DNA from: Xiphydria camelus
Lineage: Eukaryota; Arthropoda; Insecta; Hymenoptera; Xiphydriidae
Assembly (NCBI GenBank): GCA_963678675.1
Contig: OY783195.1
Location: 29,834,006 to 29,898,005 of the forward strand
Length of the DNA stretch: 64,000 nt
Reading direction: 5' to 3'
The notes beneath the pieces were generated by a model, which was given only the letters and a program-made list of their open reading frames with translations, was not told the DNA's origin and ran no database searches. Position 1 is the first letter of the stretch. Each line of letters opens with the position of its first letter. This document shows positions 1-12,992 of the stretch, in pieces. Both the position numbers and the translations under genes were made by a program.

Positions 1-1915
1 CCCTCTTCTTCTTCTTCCCCCTTTTACTCCCTCGTTTCTCTCGCGTACCTATGAATAATTCAACCCCCACTCTGTGGGATATACGTACACGCCGGTCCTC
101 CGGTATTTTCTGTAAATTAAACGCCCCGTCACTCGCCGCACGCGAGCGCTGCGCAATTCCGGTGATTTCGATTTTTAACGAAACGCGGAAGTAAGTCCGC
201 TTCGTTTCAAGGGAAAACCGCACAGCGGTGCGAGGTGTTCGTTAAGCCGATTTCGCGAGGGGAAGCGTTTCCTTTCCGCTCAATTCGAGTACGCGTGCAA
301 GAAGAACGAGGGACACCGGGAGGACCGCGCGCGGATTTACTCGAAGATCCTCGAAGACTCGATTCGCGCCGTTCTCTCCGTGAATATCGCCCTTATGTTT
401 TCGTTTAATCAAAATCTCGCGATATAATCGCGCTATCTCCGCTACGCGTTTCGCGTGCCTTCTTTTTTACCGTCGAGGCTTTCAAAGTTTGCGAATGAGA
501 GACACAACACACCCCCCGCGGGGATTTATTTAAATCGGAATTGGATCGAAATGGCAAACAGGTGCCGCATTTATCCGCGTCCAATTAAGATTTTTTAATA
601 CGATCCCGCAACCCAAGAGATCTCAGTTGCAGGTATACCCATTCTCCGCGTTTCCTCTCTCTCTCCTCCGCCGCTCCCTCGCCCCCGTCTCAATCTGCTT
701 ATCGTCCGGAGGCCGATATTTCAAAGCCTACAAATAGGAAATAGGATCCCCATGAGCCCCGCTATTAACTACGAGTTTCGACAAGGATTGGTAACGGGTT
801 GCCACTACCGGCTAATAAATTGTCGATCGTACATCTTTTGTCCCACCCTCTTCTCGGCGTCGAGTAGAGGTAGCGGGATATGCGTGTATAATTTCGTGTA
901 TATACATACATCTATGTATGGCGGGACGTGCCAGAGCCAAAACATAAACACCGTTACGTGGTCGGCGGTCGAGTTCGAGACTCGCACGCACGCGCGCGCG
1001 CGCGCGCAGGCTATCGGGATGTACAGGGTGCTTGCGCGAATGGGGCACATATGGGAGACGCGTGAGTGCGAGTGAAAACTTCTATTAATCAGCACGGAGG
1101 AAAAGGAACTGCATGAATTACAATTTGACTGTAGTATGAACTACGATTCCACCCAGAAAACTTTACAGAATTGCACAGTAATCACAGGTGTTTTTCCTGG
1201 GGAACTTATAGAAATTCCTGTAGAAAAAGATATTATATCAGGTTAAACTAGTATTTGTACAGTTGCAAACTTATAAATAGGAATACGTCCTCTATACAAA
1301 TTCTTGAAAATCAACTCGAATTTCAGCGCTACTGAATGAAACTGTAACAATTTCTGATTTTTTTTTGCGTGCAGCTGAACATATGAGTTTCTCCATCGCA
1401 CACTCAAACCGGTGGACCAGTTTGAGAAGAAAAGACAGGCTCTTACGCCTTCATAGGGATATTCTGGCTCGCAGTAACGCCTCCCCTACGCGCCCCGTTC
1501 TCGTAAACACCCTGTATGCCGGGATTGGAGAAGCCGCGGGCGCGTTTGTCGAGAATTAGTCGTGTATGAATGCGCCGCGAAGGATATCTGAAATTCAAAT
1601 CGACTCCCCCGTGAAATACGCGTCGAACCACCCGCCACATCCCGTTTGCGGACGAGTTTTACGGCGGTGGTCGGTGTATCGAGGAGTGCCGTGCGCGCAA
1701 AAGTGTCCTTCGCCTCTTCGGTCTCTCTAGAGCGCAGGAGAGATGCATCTCTTCGGCGCACCGAGACGCGATATGAAAAATACGCGCGAACATGGAATTC
1801 CAGTACTTCGACGGGCCGATAGCGAAAATCGCGAAGCTGTTGTTTATCGCGCGCGCGTGTGTATCGAGCTTCTGTGTTTGCTGGGCGGTAAATTTATCGG
1901 GGATTGATCGAGTAG
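1..1915. other. Gene-free spacer, CpG-rich
   Basis: No protein family or RNA gene is recognised on either strand. The first 700 bases and 1,440-1,920 are rich in CpG, and there is a short alternating CG tract near 990-1,007. Short open frames occur on both strands but show no domain and no plausible splice partners. It could be intron or promoter-proximal sequence of a gene outside the window. Confidence 0.5.
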
Positions 1916-1918
1916 ACA

Positions 1919-2272
1919 CGCTGAGAAAAATATTTTGGTCAATTTAATCCAAAATAAGTCAGTTAACCGTATAATCATAGTGGTGATTAGTTTATCCATT
2001 TAACTAATTATTATAATGCAGTAATTATTATAATGATCCAATAGTAGTTTTTTTAGTCAATTTATTATCTCCAATTCTGGGAGACGATGGCAAAACCGTT
2101 TGGTAAAATATGGATCCTCTCCACTTTTTGATTACAATAATTAAACTTTTGGTTGGAATAACTAAACATTTGATTAGAATTTGGTTCAACTGACGAGTAT
2201 TATAGTTAGAATAGCTAAACGTGTTTAACTAGATTGCGCTTTGTCATATTAACTTAATTATTTTTCTCAGTG
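1919..2272. mobile_element. MITE-like element, family 1
   Basis: A non-autonomous element bounded by inverted ends of the type CTGAGAAAAATA at the left and TATTTTTCTCAG at the right. The interior has runs of the motif TTGGTTRGAATAACTAAA and a TTTGGTAAAATATGGATCCTC block. The same interior and ends recur at 6,175, 8,451, 10,611, 18,866, 49,909, 53,760 and 58,165. No coding capacity is seen. The target duplication was not resolved. Confidence 0.75.
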
Positions 2273-5200
2273 TACGAAGACACTCGAAGAATCCGAAGCA
2301 CGCGTCGATCCTCGCGAAGCGCATCGCTACGGGACTTCCGGTTCTTGAGTTTCATACTTCGAGAAGGACATGTGGACGGAATTGAAACTCCGATATACGG
2401 TCGATGATGAATACGAGCTCTCCGCATAGCATCGACCGAGATATCGAGAGTTCCGAGAGCCTGTTCTGCGAACGCTGAGTTTCTCTCTTTTTCTCTCTCT
2501 CTCTTTCTCTCGATACCTCGATGAGCTACGGTATCGGGAGAGTGAAGTGACTGCATCGAACCGCTCAAGTGTCGGGCTTCTATGGTTGGCTGCAGGCAGT
2601 GCGTTTATCTGGAATTAGCGGAGTACGAATGCACTTGCGATGCTGGAAATTCGGCGATGATCGAACGTCAAGCCATGTGTGTCGTATTAACTGTTTTCTG
2701 CATGTGACGAGCTTTATCGTCGGTATACGGGTGAATACTCTAAGTATAACAGAAGTATTATTCGCGCGGAGAGAGAAACCCATACGATATACTGCTGATA
2801 AAAGAACTGACAATGAGCTCGATTGACATTTCGGTAATAATCAAAATCTCTAAAATCGATCGCTCGGCCACCCTGTCTTATGTATTTTTTCACGCTGATT
2901 GCGGTTATCGAGTCGATATCTCAAAGTTAATATAAAATATCAGCGATTTCACGTACGAGGACACTACTTTCCTCCCATAAAATCACCGATACCTCGTCAT
3001 CGCGAGGACCTCCCGGGCCGTCCCAATTACCGCGGTGCCTCTCCAATAGCCTCTTCAATTTCTCTCCTTTGCGAAAAGGTTTAAACCGCGCGGGGAGAGA
3101 GAGAAAGAGAAAGTACCCCGGCACGAGTTCCGCGGCGCGACGGTCCTCTCGTGCAAGATACGCACTTACATACATAAGTATTGTAACTAACGGTCCCCGG
3201 CTCGACGTGCACGCGCGTTTATATATCGCAGGTATCTACTTTGAGATTTCGAGAAATGCTGTCTTCTTTTTTCCACCGGACAACACGCAACCTGCCGCGG
3301 TATACGATTCGTGGAATGCGACTCGTTCCGGGAAGCGAAACGTCGCCGGGGCTATTAGTATTAGCTCACGTGTGCGATATCGCAGTATCGCTCATTGTTG
3401 CTATACCTGGAAGAGCGATCGGGAGTATGGATATGGAATTCGTAGCGAGCTCGATAACTCAACGATCGCACCTCGACGTAATTATTGGGTCGTGCGAATG
3501 GGAAAATGCATTTTTATTTTAAATCACGTTTTGTCCAGATACTAATCGATTCGATACCTGCCGCTAGTGATTAATGAACTTTTGAAGTGATATGGATAAA
3601 TAAAAAATCCCAAGGAAAGATTAGAAAAAAACGAATCACTGATAAATTTATTTATATATCTCTATATAAGTGCAAAATGTCCTTGAGACGATACAAAAGA
3701 AGACAAACTCGATCCTAAAAAATAAATCTTCGTCCCACCGCTATAATTATGCTCCGAATGCACCGTCGAACCCAACAACAAGCCGCGTCACGTTAACCCT
3801 TTTAATACATATCTCTCTCTCGAGGGCCACGACAGGACGTTGTTGGGTTCGACAAGACCAGAGATTCGTTCTATGGGTCACCGCCGCGCGCAGCGCATAC
3901 GCAGCTAATAACGAAGAGTTTAAAAGAGAGGTGGCACATCTAGCGCCTAGTACACATCCTCATTTAAATGAAATAAATCTTGTTACGAGTAATTTTCGGG
4001 CCGGCGGCGGTGGCGGCAGTAGCAGCAGCAGCAGCAGCGAGTCTAAACGACAAACAGAGAAGGAGGAGGTCCGCAGGCGGCTCCTCCGTCGCGCTACAGC
4101 CGCAGAGAAACTCGCGCTGTGCACCGCGAAGCGAATACGTTTCGTTCCGCGCCGAAGACCGCTCGCGCGCCGCGACTGAAGCTTCCTTGGAGTAACAAAC
4201 AGCGCGAGTTTCGAGATTTCCTCGCGCTAAATCCGGAGGGACCCCGTCGACCTCCTCGCGCTCAATTCCGAGCCCTCTCGGACGAATAAACGTCCGAGAG
4301 ATCATCGGGCCACGGGAGCTCCGGAGAAATTAGATACGGTAGACTCGATTTCGACGTCTCGACACGCTCGGCGGCCCTCCTATCCCGGGCCTCGTCTCTC
4401 GTTAAAGAGGGCCGGAGGACACGGAGAGACCCTCTGCGCCGCCGCGCGCGTCCTCGATTCGCATCGCGTTCGTGTGCAGCGGCGGTACATCGAGGGCCGC
4501 AAATAAATTTAAAAGGCTCCGGTGTAAAATATTTGAACGTCCACGCGTACACAAGGGTATTATGCTCCGTGCTCCGTTCTCCGATCCGGACCCTCCTCCT
4601 CCTCCCCCTCCTCGGCCTCCTCCGCTGAGAGATGGCAGGTCGATGGAGAGGTGGAGTAAAGAGAGAGGCCATGGGCAGGTTCCTCTCTCGGGGCAAAGAA
4701 TTTTAGCTTCGTTATGTCCTTTTTTGCGTTCACTCATTTTGCCGTGTCTCGAACCGCGTCTCTCTCTCTCCGCGGTGCAGCGCTGATCCGACGGGGGACT
4801 CTTTGGGATTTGCATCGGGATCATTGCGGAGAAGGACCCGGAGCCGAAGATTTGCTTTGGGTCAGGCTAGGTTGAGCGTAGATGAGAAAAAGAGGAGATT
4901 CGGAGTCCGACCGGACACGGTCGATCGACTCGAGGTCTAGCGAACCGGAAGACCGCGGACAACGGATCGAGGGAACGATCCGGCTCGGATCGAAGCTACG
5001 GGCGTGTCGCGGAAGAATTGAGGTGGATTTTGTGTCGAGAAACGGCGACGTTTTGAATTTGTTTTGATAGGCTGACGTTCGGAGAGAAAAATTTGACCTC
5101 TTCGAGTGAAGCTGTTTCTTCGGAGCAGTCCTAAGTGTGGGTTGGGATTTTCTTCAATCGAATTAACGTCGATTTACTTTAAATAATGATAATGCTTAGT

Positions 5201-6174
5201 GGAATACTTAATATTTATTTGGATCAGATCAATATACACCATCGGATCGCGCGGGTCAATATTTATTTGGGACTATCGACGAATACAGATTATCCGAATG
5301 GTTCTCTCCTTGAACCGGAAGATCGTAGACGCGGCCGATCGAAGCGAAAATCTGGAGCAGATCGGAGATACGGGGCTCGTGAAGGAGGCGAGACGGACGG
5401 TTTATGTTGGCGTGAAAAATAAATTCGTTGAATCCTATTTCAATCGGATAACACTCACTCGGGATACGAGAAATCGAACGTGTGAGAAATATTTCTAACT
5501 GTCGGATTGATATTCGTTATTGGGACGAATGAACATTCACTCCAGCCCGTTGAAAAAATGCGTGTCGACCAAAAATCTTTTCTCGATAAACAGGAGAATC
5601 CGAATCGATCGATCGAACTGGAAAATTTGGAGCAGATCGGATACACAACGATTAAAAAAGGAATCTAAATAATTTCTGTGACGTGTCACTTGAACTCCGT
5701 TTAATTCAGTGTCGCGGTTAATCGGGCAATTTAAATATCCCCCGCGGTCAGCAGAGATTTATTTCTTTCGAACGAACGTTGATTCGATTTTTACGATGTT
5801 CCGTCGAATCGATTCGTTCGAATTAAATAAACATTTACTCGCGACCATTAAAGAGACATCAACCAATCTTCAACCTCGACGAATGAAAGAATTGCGTCAC
5901 AAAATTCCCAGCCGACCGGCATCGAAGAAAGAAGGGCGAAGAAAAGAGAATTCCTCGATTCTAAACGTAAGTCTATATGACGTCGACGTGACTCACGCGT
6001 TATTTTCCAATACCGATGCGTATAGAGTTTCCGTTCCTCCGTTTCGCTATTTTCTCCCTCGTTTACTCCACCGGCGACAATTAGAGTCCCGCGCAAGGAT
6101 GTGAAACTGCGAGACGAAAGAACACGAGTCATTTACGCAATTGTATGTCGCTGGCAGTGCTGATCTCGTAATTA
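2273..6174. other. Gene-free spacer
   Basis: No gene recognised. The stretch holds a CpG-rich, repeat-prone segment at 3,950-4,800 with GGC/AGC triplet runs at about 4,010-4,040 and a CTC-rich run near 4,590-4,620. Open frames here exist on both strands at once, as expected from high GC and few stops, and none shows a domain. At 5,346 and 5,620 a 20-25 base motif around TGGAGCAGATCGGA is repeated. Confidence 0.45.
3765..3853. repeat. 15-bp perfect inverted repeat
   Basis: GTCGAACCCAACAAC at 3,765-3,779 is matched exactly by its reverse complement at 3,839-3,853, leaving a loop of about 59 bases. It could fold as a hairpin in DNA or RNA. No function is assigned, and it may be a remnant of an inverted-repeat element. 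Confidence 0.6.
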
Positions 6175-6336
6175 TACTGAGAAGAATAACCTGATCGATC
6201 GAACCAAAATTCTGCAGACCATAAACAAATCGTTTGGTGAAATACGGATCCTCCATTTGTTTGGTTAAATTGACTATTTTCTAGTTAGAATAACTAGACG
6301 TGTAGTTGGAATAACTACATGTTTGGTTTGATTTAC

Positions 6337-6701
6337 TACACTGTAACAAATTCTGCGGTGTGGACCTATATAGATTACTTTTGGTGTTAAATAACAATGG
6401 CATAAAACCGAATGACACCAGATGTGGTACACGGAAAAACATAAATTGTAGCGTTTACAAAATTTGTGGTAAAATGTGGGACAAGGCCAATTTATTGTTA
6501 CGATAACTACAATTTTTGCAAAAAATCACAGCTGACGCTTGCAACTTGTACAAGTTTTACTATAATTTTTACTAAAATTGCAGTTATCGTAGCAAGAAAT
6601 TGGCCTTGTCCCGAAATTTGCCACGATTGTTTTTCCCGTGTACATATAGATTTACACCGGTGAAATAGTGTTAAAAATTGGCACCGCTTTTTTACCGTCT
6701 A
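6337..6701. mobile_element. Family 4 MITE nested in family 1
   Basis: Shares with 54,556-54,892 the left block CTTTTGGTGTTAAATAACAA followed by ATGGCATAA, and the right block GTTAAAAATTGGCACC and TTTTTACCGT. The ends are loosely inverted (left CTGCGGTGTGGACCTATATA; the right end read backwards gives a similar GGTG-containing motif). It is itself interrupted at 6,431-6,639 by a third element. No coding capacity. Confidence 0.65.
6431..6639. mobile_element. Foldback MITE with 4-bp target duplication
   Basis: Bounded by ACGGAAAAAC at the left and GTTTTTCCCGT at the right and flanked on both sides by GTAC, a likely 4-bp target duplication. The interior is a long inverted repeat: GGGACAAGGCCAATTT at the left is answered by AAATTGGCCTTGTCCC at the right. 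It lies inside family 4, which lies inside family 1, so it is the youngest of the three insertions. Confidence 0.7.
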
Positions 6702-6781
6702 GTATTTTGGTTGGAATAACTCGACACTCGTGTTTAACCAGACACGTTTTATCATTTCAACCGAGCATTCCATTTTTCTCG

Positions 6782-8449
6782 CAATCAATGTGCTCCGAAA
6801 ATGAAAACTTACCGAGTACGAAGCTCCGGTAGACTCGCGCGTTTTTCGTGGAACCACGTGCGGAAATACAAATATCCCCGTGAGAGAGAGCGCCGTGCGA
6901 AGTGACGATTAAAATCCCAGAAAAAAATTCGGTGCGAGGCGCGCGTGGCGCGACACTGACGGAACGTCGCGGTGAACTATTTTTCCGTCGTCGGAAATTT
7001 CGCCGCGGTGCGTGAGAACGTCGGGTAAACGCGGAGCACAGTTTTTACGGGGGCCCGAGGGAACACTGCGTGTCTTGGAGAACGGATCCAACAATCGCGA
7101 GAGGTTGCGTTGCGTCGGCGGTTGCGCTGCGCCGCTACGTACAACCGTCCGGGTCGGGAACTCGCGCTCAACTGGTCTCCGCTCCTTGGCGCGGATTCCC
7201 CTCGGCCAATCAGCTTCGAGACTGCGCGGCGCGCGAGTAGGTACGTGCCTGCCCCCGGTCAACCCCCGTCAGAGGGATCCGGCAGCCTCCTTTATCATGG
7301 AAATGCCGGGGGTCGTTGCACCTACGTGTGCGTTTCGCGCGTGTGTATAACACTCGTCAATTTGTATCGTCGTTTACTGCCTTCTTCCGGAGCTTCCTTT
7401 CTCCCTGGATCGCGCGCGAGGCTCGCGGTTCCGGATGTCCGGCGGAGCCGAGATTGTTTTGCGTCTCTGTGCGAGTCGTGCGGACGGTGACGGTGCGATT
7501 TGCCCTCGCGTTGTTGCGTCAATCCGTCGTATGAGAAGGTGTCGTTTTTCTTGCGATTGTTGAAATTGAAATCTTTTTACAGATCAGTTGTGTGTCGGGG
7601 AAGTTGGAGGGAGGGAACCCAGAGAAACGCGTCAGACCTTCCCCAATTTTTTCTCGACCGCGTGAAAAACTCGGCGTTGGGCATGGGGGAAGACAAACAT
7701 TATTTTCCCGCTGTTTCTTCCTCCCAGTAGATACGCACCTTAATAGCCAGACGCGCGCGCGTTGACACGCGGAAGGGGAGGTCCGGGTCACGAGAGAGGG
7801 CCTCGGAGATTTGAGCGCGCGCGGAGGGAGGAAGAAAAACCGTCGACGGTTCGTTGACAGGGCGTGACGTATGTCATCGGGTGACGGAATCCTAAAACAG
7901 CACGCGAGTTTTGGGGTGCGCGCGCGCGATTCCCGCAGGGCGGAGGGAAAAAATATGTTTTCAATTAGTCGGACGACAGGGCGCTTATCGCCGGCCGCAA
8001 CGAGCAACCCTTATAGCTCTCGGCCGCGGATCCCGCGGTCTAGCTGCGAGCTCACCCCACGCCGTCTTTCTCTAACTGTCTTTTTCTCCCTTCTCCCCTC
8101 TGTCTCTCTCTCCCTTTCCACCCTGCACCGCGTTTCTGCCACTGTTTAGCAACTCGAACGAGGGTTCGACATAATACATTTTTCCACCCTGGAATACTTT
8201 CGCCGTCCCCCTTCGGCCCCCTTGAAACGATAGGAGCGATACTTTTTGAAAAGGACCTCCGATGCGACCGCCCTTTATACTCGGGCACGCACGGAGTGTC
8301 TTTTCAATGGAAATTTTCAAACTGGTTTCCGACACCGTCGAGCGTAATGATACACTAAATATATCAAAAGTGAGTAATGTACCGGCGAAGAAAAATGTAT
8401 CGAGTCGCGTGACGCAGCCTGGGTGATCTTCCCCGTGTGCGAATTCTTT
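6782..8449. other. CpG-rich gene-free segment
   Basis: The stretch 6,880-8,150 is strongly CpG-rich, with few stops in several frames on both strands, so the open frames are not evidence of coding. No domain or conserved peptide is recognised. The base composition would fit a promoter or 5' exon of a gene not otherwise visible, but no start or splice donor can be defended. Confidence 0.4.
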
Positions 8450-8450
8450 C

Positions 8451-8624
8451 ATTGAGAAAAATAATTAAACTAAAATGAAGAAACGCATCTAGTTTGACGC
8501 GTTTCAGTTATTCTAATCAAAATACTGGTCAGTCGAACCAAATATCTAGTTATTCCAACCAAACAATTTGGTCATAGTCTTCAAGATTTTGGTTAAATTT
8601 ACCAAATTTCTCTTCTCGGTGTAA
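8451..8624. mobile_element. MITE-like element, family 1 (short, inverted copy)
   Basis: Begins TTGAGAAAAATAATT and ends AATTTCTCTTCTCGGTG. The interior contains the family 1 motifs in the opposite orientation, such as AGTTATTCCAACCAAAC. It is about half the length of the longer copies. Confidence 0.6.
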
Positions 8625-8699
8625 GATTGGATAGTCGATATAAGTTTCACTTGTTTTTCAATCGTTTCGTGCGACGCTATACGTCTGATTTAGGCTTCG

Positions 8700-9340
8700 T
8701 TATAAATGGTACCTATATCAATTCGAATACTCGAGAAATTAGCAGCGGTACGCAATACCCCGGTTTACCTTACACGTTCGAGTAAGCACCGTCCTACACG
8801 CGAATGCTTGGTACAGAGCAGTAGAGATGGGAAGCGATCGATCGATCTGAGAATTAGCCACGCTTAATCTCGGCGGCGCAGTCAAGAGCTCGAGTCTCGA
8901 TTACTAATAACGTCACTTAATTACACACGTACAGCTCCGCGGCATGTGCTCAGGGAATTAGCAGCGATACGTAGGTATTACTCGACAAGTCGTAATACCC
9001 TGGTTTACCGTATACGAATAAGCACCGCACCCGCGATGGAATCGATCGGTCTCGCTATTGACCGCGCTCAATCACGACAGGACGACCGAATTCGCGTGTC
9101 TCTATAACTAATAACGTCGCGTATCACGGATTAGGAATATCGATCCGGATACTCGAGAAATTAGCAGTGACATGCGTACATATTATTCGATGATTCGTAA
9201 TACCACAATTTACTCTCTACGCATACTAGTACAACTACCCCTATCTACAAGGGAGTAGCTAGGAGAGGGCAATCGAGGCGTCGGACGATCGAATCGATCG
9301 GTCATAGCTTCGCGTCTGGCATCGAGATCTCGTAAAACGT
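8700..9340. repeat. Diverged tandem repeat, about 2.7 units of 200-220 bp
   Basis: The phrase GGAATTAGCAGCGATACG or a close variant occurs at 8,734, 8,954 and 9,157, each followed by an AATACCCCGGTTTACC-like block, then ATAAGCACC, then GATCGATCG, then CTAATAACGTC in the first two units. The spacing is 220 and 203 bp. The units have diverged but keep the same order of short blocks. Confidence 0.7.
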
Positions 9341-10137
9341 ATATCGCGCGCGGATACAATATTCAAACGATGACAAAAAGGGTATCGATTCGGGTGATAT
9401 ATCGCTTTTTCCCTTTCACAATCTCTCTTTGACGCTCCTAACGAAGTTACACAAATCGAACGATACGTACGTTCTCCTGATGGACTGATCGTTGAATCGA
9501 ATCTCGCGTTACTTACGGGCGAATGGATGTGGTCCGTTCATCTATAACGCGGAGAGAGAGAGAGAATTGTCTGGGCTACGAAGTAACTTACTACTGGGTG
9601 ATAAATAAACTGACCTATAATTCGTTCATATCTACATTAATAAGTATACTTGCTATACAATTAATTTAATTTCAATAAATTAAAAACAGATTGAAAACGA
9701 ATAATTAATTTATTTTCTCCTTTAAATCGAAATGCATCAGTTGAGTCTCATGCGCCATATCGATACGATTTTATTTCATAATTCTTGACTTAGGAAATTA
9801 TAATACGCGGTCGCTTTTACGTAAGTGCGTACTTCGAAATACTGTATAGATATAGGTACGCGGAAGGCTAAATTCGACGTCGCACTATTAATTCGCAAAA
9901 ACTAGCCGAGCGAGCCGCGGCCTACCTTCGCCGCTCCCCCCTCTCTACCTTCGATCCTACAGTATACGCTACGCTCTAGAGCCGATAACACGCCTCGCTA
10001 GTCCTTCCGTTATCTACCAATAATTTGACACTTTTAACGTTAATTAAATTAAAGCTCGAGGAATCCATTAATCAGGAATGCAGTGATAGAGTGGTTGTGT
10101 TTTAATGGACATCCGTTAATACCGATTCACCTAGGAA
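9341..10137. other. Gene-free AT-rich spacer
   Basis: Mixed AT-rich sequence with a GAGA run near 9,553-9,563. No domain, RNA gene or splice-supported exon is seen. Confidence 0.4.
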
Positions 10138-10330
10138 ATAGTTTATTACTGAGTAATAAAAGTTAATTCAAATATGGCGAAATAAATATTCCGTTGAGGA
10201 AAAATTAATATTCGTTAACTATTGCAGTATCTGGTTATCTCGAATGAGAGTTTTGAAGTGATTACTCGCGAAACAATTAAATATTGTAATAGTTAACAAA
10301 CATTTGTTTGCTATAACGAAATTCTCGATC
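10138..10330. repeat. Diverged copy of family 6 element
   Basis: Contains ATTCAAATATGGCGAAATAA and an ACTATTGCAGTATCTGGTTA-like block that correspond in order to parts of the elements at 57,300 and 14,672. The ends are not clear and the match is partial. Confidence 0.4.
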
Positions 10331-10610
10331 CGGTTGAAATTGTGGAAGCCAGTACGTCTGTGATACGGCGATAGTGTACCTGCACGGCACGTACTGGTGT
10401 TATATACAAATATTAACTCTCTAAACAATTTTCCACTTTTTATAAAATCATCCAAGAGAACGACTGTCGCATCAAAAATGCTGTGCACGTGTACCTACGA
10501 GATTCAAGGAAAACAATTCATTTAGGACTGGAAAGCCTGGAAAGGTAAGGCAATTTTATTCTCAAATTTCACTAGTCATCATGACTAAACTAGACCCGAG
10601 GCGATCTGCT

Positions 10611-10870
10611 CGCATTGAGAAAAATAACTTGGTCAATTAAACCAAAATCTTGGAGGCCATGACCAAACCGTTTGGTGAAATATGGATCCTCTGATTATAA
10701 ACTGATTATTTCCTAATTACAATAATTAAATATTTACTTAGAATAACTAGATATTTAATTAGAATAACGAAATATTCGATTAAACTTACTAGTATTTTTG
10801 TTAGATTAACTAAATGTATCTAATCAGATAGCTACGTTTTGTCATTTTAACCAAGTTATTTTTCTCAATG
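10611..10870. mobile_element. MITE-like element, family 1
   Basis: A clear full-length copy. The left end TTGAGAAAAATAACTTGGTC is mirrored by the right end CCAAGTTATTTTTCTCAATG, giving inverted ends of about 20 bp. The interior carries GACCAAACCGTTTGGTGAAA, ATGGATCCTC and repeated TTAGAATAACTAAATATT motifs. Confidence 0.8.
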
Positions 10871-12990
10871 CATGATTCACGATACAATCTGAGCTCGTGG
10901 TATCTCAACCACGCATAGCAGCACAATACGTGGCCAATTCAGGTGACAGACATTCAAATCGATCGTTTCTACTCAGTCGCGATAGAGCGGACGTCACACC
11001 GGCCTCTGTAAAAAACCAGAAACACCGTCGCGACGACGTTGGCGCCCTCCCATGTTTTACGTTACATCGAGTGCGACCCTCTCGAGGTTTCGAAGCACGG
11101 CGCCGAGAGAGGCTCACTCGTTTACGTTTCCCCGCTCCTTGGGATTTTAAGCGGCCGACTCCCCACCAGAATCTCGTTGCTCTTGCGTAACTAAGGAGGT
11201 CCGCGAATGCGTCTAGACGGTTGAAGCGCTATCGGGGAGAAGCGCGCCGTCGCCCGCGTCCACTTCCGCGCGGATAGAAGGCGAGCAAACTCGCCAGCGC
11301 GCTATCGGATCGTCCAAATAGAGTTTTAGATTAGATTCGAACGAGCCAACGTTGCGTAAAGATCCTTTAATGCATTCCGCGCGTTAAAAACTTGGTTTAA
11401 ACTCCCTAAACGAGTTACGAGAAGTTGCAGCCCCGGATATATGTATATACATAATTATATGTAGCTCGCCCCCTCTTTTCCTGCGGGACTCCTTATCGGC
11501 CAATTTCGGCTTTCTCTCTCTCTCTCTCTCTCTTCTCCATTCTTTTCGCTCGTACCCACGTTATACCTCGCCTCTTCCGGTCGGGAGAATAAGGCGGAGC
11601 GGAAGAAATTACAAACTCGAGGATCGTCTCGCCGAATCCCTCGATATTTATGAGCGTGATGTACATTCGCGCGCGCAATGCTCGCCTTATATAAGGAGTA
11701 TGAATTTAGAGGGGCACGTGTGCCTCTGGTCTTGACTTAAAGAAACTCGGAAGAACTCGCATTTTTCTCAATCTGCCGTCGGGCGGGTGTGATGCATGCC
11801 AGCAAGGGTGTCAATTATTTTATACCGAGTCGAGGATGCGGGGAATAAATATCATTTTTGATAAGAAGACTGTCTTTGTCATATGTGGAACTCGTATTAC
11901 GTCTCGACGGGACTAGAAATTGCGATCTCTCGAAAGAACGAGAGAAAAAAGGACACTGCGGAATTCGATACGCGATATATGAATGTCTCGAAGACTCAAT
12001 TTAAATCCACCCCCCACCGAGAAATGTCGTAACTTTTTTTATTAGCAACCATATAGAACCCGTGTTACGAGAGATAACAGTATCTACACGGCCCTGAGAC
12101 ATATAAAAGTGGTAGAACACATAACCGCCCTCCGCGCGAGGGAAAAGCATCAAATATTCGGTGCCGTCTCGACCCACCCTTACCAGCCGTGGTAAGGTCA
12201 CGCCGAAATAGATATACAGGCGCCGCGCGAAGGAGACAATTTGCCGCGGAGCATGTCGTAGCAAAGCGGTAGATGCACGATGCACGGTTAGCCGGGATAA
12301 TCCCTGGATTTCTCGGCGGTAAGAGGGAAGCAACGAGAGAGGGAGAATTGTTCGGGGGAGGTAGATGGCTCTCGCTTTGGAAGTCTTAAGTTTCTTGATT
12401 CCGAGAACCGCCCGAGGTGCGTAGATACCTGCAACGTCGTCGCTGCGCTCGCGGTGTCGTCGAGAGACGACGACGAGAGGTGGAGAGATTAGAGAAAGAG
12501 GGAGGGGGAGATAAAGAATCTTCCTGACTTATGGCGAAGACTTTCGTAGGCAACCGATGGTTTAGGATTACACTCGACTCGACGAGCGGCGTCGGGACAG
12601 GTTAATTCGTCTTGCGTCACGGTGCACCCAAGCCGCGAGGCGGAAACGTGCGAGGCGGGGGGGTTTGAAAAATCGTGGCGTTTTGTCGGCCTCCACCCCC
12701 TGCGATAGTCGATACGGGTACGGATAACCGTGTACGCGCGTAGATACACGCGCGGACACCCGCGTCGAAGGATTTGCGTGACGCGCTTTTGGCGATTTCT
12801 CGCGTGTCCTTTGCAAAGAGATTGGATGGAACTTTCTTTTTCGGGCGATCGACCTCGACCTTCGCGGGACGATTTTATAGCGTTTGGCTTCCGGTCACGC
12901 AGATGGCGGTATACCGAAATTGAAGCAGTTTTTGTCGAATCGCTCTCCGGATGTCGCGCTATCGAAGCTCTTATGGGAGTTCGCCGGGCG
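10871..12990. other. Gene-free spacer with CpG-rich parts
   Basis: CpG-rich at 10,970-11,380 and 12,120-12,980, with a TC microsatellite at about 11,511-11,535. A TATATAAGG motif lies at about 11,689 but no associated gene can be shown. Open frames overlap on both strands and none shows a recognisable domain. Confidence 0.4.
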
Positions 12991-12992
12991 AA

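Larger units (their letters stand above)
6175..6781. mobile_element. Family 1 MITE, interrupted by a nested element
   Basis: The left part (6,175-6,336) and right part (6,702-6,781) match the family 1 element: ACTGAGAAGAATAACC at the left, the TTTGGTGAAATACGGATCCTC block, the TTGGAATAACT repeats, and a right end CATTTTTCTC. The element is split by a second element that occupies 6,337-6,701. This gives a relative age: family 1 was present before the insertion. Confidence 0.65.

Noticed and set aside
3670..4179. 169-codon plus-strand open frame with poly-Gly/poly-Ser
   Set aside because: Low complexity in its second half, no domain, and the minus strand is open as well. It also spans the 15-bp inverted repeat, so it is unlikely to be coding.
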